From the NCBI GenBank assembly GCA_947175245.1, contig CAMWLW010000009.1, forward strand, positions 1-45,686: a stretch of 45,686 nt of DNA. Reading direction: 5' to 3'. The notes beneath the pieces were generated by a model that saw only the letters and a program-made list of their open reading frames with translations, ran no database searches and was not told the DNA's origin. The translations under genes and the position numbers were made by a program. Positions 42,644-45,686 of this stretch are shown here, piece by piece. The stretch comes from an uncultured Bacteroidales bacterium. GTDB lineage: Bacteria; Bacteroidota; Bacteroidia; Bacteroidales; Muribaculaceae. The first letter of the stretch is position 1, and every line of letters starts with the position of its first letter.

Positions 42644-44080
42644 TTACTTGTCGGTGCGGAAGGGGATGAGGGGGAGGCCCTGGGCGTTGAAGACGGTGGC
42701 GGGGGCGAAGTTCTTGAAGTTGTAGCGCACGTGTTTGATGGTCTCGACGTCGGGACAGTTGATGTCGATGCCGAGGGTGTTGCCGTTGCCCCAGGCGTTG
42801 GCGGGATGGAACACGCCGTCGTCGCCGGCGGCCTCGAAGCCTTTCAGGTCGTTGAATGGGTAGAAGCCTGTCGGGGCGTTGTCAAACAGCAGCGATGCCT
42901 TGTTTCCGTCGACTGTCATTGACTTGAATGTGGGGAAGCGGGTGGGGAGTCCCTCGATGCCGTATGTGCGCTCGGCCACGAGGTGAGCCATGCGGCTGCC
43001 GAGGCGGTCTTTCATCGGCGAGTGGATGCAGTAGAGTCCGTCGGGGTAGACGAGGTCGGCCGAGCAGACGATGGCGCTGTTGGGTGTGATTTCGGCGGCA
43101 CGGTGCTGACACTCGCGGAACAGGGCTGCCTCGGTGCCTTCGGCGCCGCTGTAGATCCAGCCCGGTATCTCGACAAAGTAGAAAGGTAGCTCGCCCTGAC
43201 CCCACTTGTCGCGCCAGTATGTTACCATGTCGCGCTGTCGCTCGGGGTAGGTGTCGTGCTGGCCGACGTTTGACTCGCCCTGGTTCCACACGAAGCCCTT
43301 GATTGTGTAGCCTATGAGGGGGTGGAGCATGGCGTTGTACTTGGTGTTGATGCGGTGCATGTGGTTGAATTCGGGGTCGGCGGCCTCGCGCTCTATGTCA
43401 CAGTCGGGATAGGTCTCAAGCAGTTCGCGCGGCTCCCAGCCTTCGACCTTGCTGCCGCCGTATGAGCTGTGGATGATGCCGACTGGCACGTTGAGCTGGT
43501 CGGTGAGCTCGCGGGCAAAGTAGTAGGCCATGGCGCTGAAATCCCACACGTTGGCGGGCTCGCTCGTCTCCCATTTGCCGCCGACGCGATCTTGGGGTGT
43601 ATATGACTGGGCGTGAGGCACGTTGGCCATGCGTATGCCGGGATAGCGGCGTGACTCGGCCACGACGCGTGCCGAGCCGTCGACCGGCTGCATGTTGTAG
43701 CCCTTGACCGGCATCTCCATGTTTGACTGGCCCGAGCAGAACCACACCTCGCCTACGAGCACGTTGTCGAGCGTGATGTCGCTGCCGTCGCCCTTGATAT
43801 TGAGCGTGTAGGGGGTGAACGATGCCTCGGGGGTGGCGACGGCCACGTCCCAGCGGCCATTGTCGGCCGTGCGGGTCTTGACGGCGCGTGCTCCCGTCCA
43901 CGACGGCTTGACGGTGATGACCGAGCCGGGGGTGGCCCAGCCCCACAGGCGTGCGTCGCTCTGCTGTTGGAGCACCATGTTGTCGCTGACGATGTCGGGC
44001 AGTTCGATAGCCGCCTTTGTGACCGATGATATACTGAGGACAGCCGTCACGAGGCCGAGTCGTATGATATTATTTCTCAT
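42644..44080 (-). CDS. Sialate O-acetylesterase
   Basis: A 478-aa exported carbohydrate esterase of the SASA/SGNH group, which removes acetyl groups from sialic acids or other sugars. The signal peptide ends near TKAA (about residue 24). The nucleophile motif is CSGQSNME (Ser119 in GQSN), NQGESN follows, and the C-terminal catalytic region is CIHSPMKDRLGSRMA. It has a single-gene layout and a consensus promoter. No sialidase or transporter is beside it, so the target glycan (mucin or plant) is open. Confidence 0.88.
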   Translation of the reverse strand: MRNNIIRLGLVTAVLSISSVTKAAIELPDIVSDNMVLQQQSDARLWGWATPGSVITVKPSWTGARAVKTRTADNGRWDVAVATPEASFTPYTLNIKGDGSDITLDNVLVGEVWFCSGQSNMEMPVKGYNMQPVDGSARVVAESRRYPGIRMANVPHAQSYTPQDRVGGKWETSEPANVWDFSAMAYYFARELTDQLNVPVGIIHSSYGGSKVEGWEPRELLETYPDCDIEREAADPEFNHMHRINTKYNAMLHPLIGYTIKGFVWNQGESNVGQHDTYPERQRDMVTYWRDKWGQGELPFYFVEIPGWIYSGAEGTEAALFRECQHRAAEITPNSAIVCSADLVYPDGLYCIHSPMKDRLGSRMAHLVAERTYGIEGLPTRFPTFKSMTVDGNKASLLFDNAPTGFYPFNDLKGFEAAGDDGVFHPANAWGNGNTLGIDINCPDVETIKHVRYNFKNFAPATVFNAQGLPLIPFRTDK

Positions 44081-44111
44081 AATGATAATAGATGAATTGG
44101 TTAAGCTGATG

Positions 44112-44142
44112 CAAATGTAACGAAAAATTCGCTATGTTGCAA
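44112..44142 (-). promoter_or_regulatory. Promoter of the sialate O-acetylesterase gene
   Basis: Minus strand TTG (44140-44142), 20-nt spacer, TACATTTG (44112-44119). Predicted leader is about 25-30 nt. Confidence 0.65.
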
Positions 44143-44150
44143 GCTCCCGT

Positions 44151-44387
44151 TCACCTGTTAAACCACGGCTTTTTGAGCGGACACACCTTGCCGTACATAT
44201 TCCCCTCCCTGACCGCGCGGCGGTAGGCCAGATAAAAGCGCGTGAAGAACACGGTGATTATTATGGGCGACAGCATCTGCCACCACTCGAGATCGCCGTG
44301 GGCGAGCCTGATGGCCCGGTCGATGACAATGGCGACCGACATGATGCCGAGCACGAGCCACAGGTTGCGTTTACACTTATTTGACAT
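44151..44387 (-). CDS. Small membrane protein, hypothetical
   Basis: A 78-aa protein with two hydrophobic segments (about 9-24, LWLVLGIMSVAIVI, and about 38-54, MLSPIIITVFFTRFYLAY) and basic ends, so probably a two-helix inner-membrane protein. No family is recognised. It sits between the PfkB kinase and the esterase promoter; it could share the kinase transcript (86-nt gap). Confidence 0.6.
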   Translation of the reverse strand: MSNKCKRNLWLVLGIMSVAIVIDRAIRLAHGDLEWWQMLSPIIITVFFTRFYLAYRRAVREGNMYGKVCPLKKPWFNR

Positions 44388-44473
44388 AATGAGTTCCTAT
44401 TTTATCCTATTTCATTAGTCGCGCATGTGGCCGAATAGTTGCATCGCGTGGGTAAAATATTTTTACTTCGGTG

Positions 44474-45361
44474 TCAGGCGGTGATGTCGGCGGGAAGCAG
44501 GGGCATGGCGCCCTGCCGGGTGCAGACATAGGCCGAGGTGCGCACGGCTGTGCTGTGGGCCTCTTCGACCGATCGCCCCCTGAGTATGATCGCTATGAAC
44601 GCGGCTGTGAACGAGTCACCGGCGCCTACCGTGTCGGCCACCTCGACACGCGGTGTGGGCATGAACGACACGCCGCCGGGGGTGAACACATAGCTGCCGT
44701 TGACGCCACAGGTGAGTATGAGCATCTTCAGATCATAGCGCTCGAGCAGCTCGCGGCATGTCGCCTCGAGGTCTATGCCGGTGATGCCGAACATGTGGCT
44801 CACCGTGACAAGTTCTTCATCGTTGATTTTTAGAATATTGCACCGTTTCATCGACGAGTCGAGCACCTCACGCGTGTAGAAGTGCTGGCGCAGGTTGACA
44901 TCGAACACTATCAGAGTGCCGTCGGTCACCGGCATCGCGTCGAGAAAGCGGTCGATAGTGCTGCGTGACACGACATTGCGCTGGGCCAGTGAGCCGAAGC
45001 ATACGGCACGCGTGTGACGTGCCAGGGCATCGAGAGCGTCAGTGTACGGGATGTTGTCCCAAGCTACATTCTCGCGTATCTCATATTGCGGAATACCGGC
45101 CGCGTCGACCTCGACCTGAACCGTGCCCGTAGGGTAGGGAACCTCGGCAATTAGCTGGTTGAGGCCTTTGGCGGCGAAATTCTCAATAATCTCCTTGCCA
45201 AGCTCGTCATGGCCCACGGCGCTGACCACACAGCTCGGCAGCCCGAACTGTGACACATGATAGGCAAAGTTGGCCGGTGCGCCGCCAATCTTTCGGCCCT
45301 CGGGCAGCACGTCCCACAGCGCCTCGCCCATTCCCACAACAATATCTATATTCTCGTTCAT
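44474..45361 (-). CDS. PfkB-family sugar kinase (fructokinase-like)
   Basis: A 295-aa cytoplasmic kinase of the ribokinase/PfkB family. The sugar-binding N-terminus has GGAPANFAYH (about 25-34). The C-terminal ATP and anion-hole signature is DTVGAGDSFTAAF, with the catalytic Asp in GAGD. The pattern is closest to bacterial fructokinases, but ribokinase or another hexose kinase cannot be excluded. A TATATTTG box lies 31 nt upstream. Confidence 0.9.
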   Translation of the reverse strand: MNENIDIVVGMGEALWDVLPEGRKIGGAPANFAYHVSQFGLPSCVVSAVGHDELGKEIIENFAAKGLNQLIAEVPYPTGTVQVEVDAAGIPQYEIRENVAWDNIPYTDALDALARHTRAVCFGSLAQRNVVSRSTIDRFLDAMPVTDGTLIVFDVNLRQHFYTREVLDSSMKRCNILKINDEELVTVSHMFGITGIDLEATCRELLERYDLKMLILTCGVNGSYVFTPGGVSFMPTPRVEVADTVGAGDSFTAAFIAIILRGRSVEEAHSTAVRTSAYVCTRQGAMPLLPADITA

Positions 45362-45391
45362 CGGTGTTATCAGGTTTTAGTTAAAACGTTG

Positions 45392-45399
45392 CAAATATA
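45392..45399 (-). promoter_or_regulatory. Likely -7 element of the PfkB kinase gene
   Basis: TATATTTG on the minus strand. No clear TTG at -33. Confidence 0.45.
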
Positions 45400-45564
45400 A
45401 TGTTAAAATACACGATATAAAATTCTATCGGCCAAAAAAATGAAATTCTTCTGAATTTATTCGGCTTGTATATTCGATTGTGCCGTAGTATATTACGGTT
45501 CTAAGTCGCGCAACGGCTGCCGAGGGTGGTGAAAAATTTTTATGGTTTTGGGGCGCGACGATAG

Positions 45565-45572
45565 TATATTTG
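45565..45572 (+). promoter_or_regulatory. Likely -7 element of the gene entering at 45616
   Basis: TATATTTG on the plus strand, 43 nt before the ATG at 45616. The -33 match is poor. Confidence 0.45.
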
Positions 45573-45615
45573 TAACCGAAAAACACAAAAAGTAACCCGA
45601 AAACACACAACCGCT

Positions 45616-45686
45616 ATGCCTAAAATTACATTGACCAAAGACTTTGTTAATAATCTGCTGTCACTCGACGCCGACGAGTGTACATC
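45616..45686 (+). CDS. Start of an unidentified gene, cut by the window edge
   Basis: ATG at 45616 opens a frame that stays open for 23 codons to the edge, beginning MPKITLTKDFVNN. A TATATTTG promoter box lies upstream. Too little is present to name it. Confidence 0.6.
   Translation, partial: MPKITLTKDFVNNLLSLDADECT

Noticed and set aside
45425-45610. Minus-strand frame of 61 codons near the right edge
   Set aside because: Covers the AT-rich promoter region of the plus-strand gene at 45616 and has no signal of its own.

Overview
The window looks like a chromosomal segment of a gut Bacteroidales bacterium, most plausibly of the Muribaculaceae/Bacteroidaceae type. This is inferred from gene content and promoter style, not from a database search. 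The supporting signs are repeated Bacteroidota-type promoters (TTG, then 18-21 nt, then TAnnTTTG), a SprA/Sov protein next to ruvA, a fused FeoA-FeoB, a DUF4296 lipoprotein beside lspA, a large IleRS with an altered HIGH motif, and a PF14905-like outer-membrane barrel. Most genes lie on the minus strand and form short operons with gaps of 3-25 nt or ATGA overlaps. I see no rRNA, tRNA, CRISPR array, insertion sequence or complete prophage.

Layout by coordinate (transcription of minus-strand operons runs right to left). 1-286: an outward-facing promoter and three REP-like palindromes. 287-3803: dTDP-L-rhamnose operon rfbA-rfbC-rfbD-rfbB. 3895-4341: secreted Spy/CpxP-like protein. 4522-7946: aspS, a Nif3-family gene and a zinc-ribbon coiled-coil gene. 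8066-9242: ribosomal operon rpsF-rpsR-rplI, with its promoter inside a long inverted repeat. 9294-10787: acetate CoA-transferase, whose promoter is interlocked with that of miaB (10881-12239, plus). 12369-13052: Crp/Fnr-type regulator. 13036-21161: ruvA and the giant type IX secretion protein SprA. 21222-24808: an AT-rich stretch with an outer-membrane barrel and an ECF sigma factor. 24809-25936: Eis-like acetyltransferase (plus). 25923-31764: operon ileS, dksA-like, lspA, DUF4296 and a small unknown gene. 31791-34227: feoAB with a palindrome at its promoter. 34247-36940: histidine phosphatase, thymidine kinase and DUF3108. 37026-38146: galE. 38248-40572: an AT-rich islet with an orphan lipoprotein and a three-gene HTH/DUF3990 toxin-antitoxin-like module. 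40588-42495: U32 peptidase. 42644-44142: sialate O-acetylesterase. 44151-45399: small membrane protein and PfkB sugar kinase. 45616 to the end: start of an unidentified plus-strand gene.

Functionally the region is mostly housekeeping: translation (aspS, ileS, S6/S18/L9, miaB), envelope precursors and export (rhamnose, galE, lspA, SprA), DNA repair (ruvA) and iron uptake. Two AT-rich islets look accessory. The most system-like element is the 39383-40572 module. Three genes are chained by ATGA overlaps. The first encodes an HTH protein, the second an ART-like DUF3990 protein, and the promoter -7 box sits inside a perfect 9-bp inverted repeat suited to autorepression. Other points of interest are the GxHH motif of IleRS, the opposed promoters of miaB and the CoA-transferase, and a small family of palindromic repeats with an ACTGAAA-like tail.
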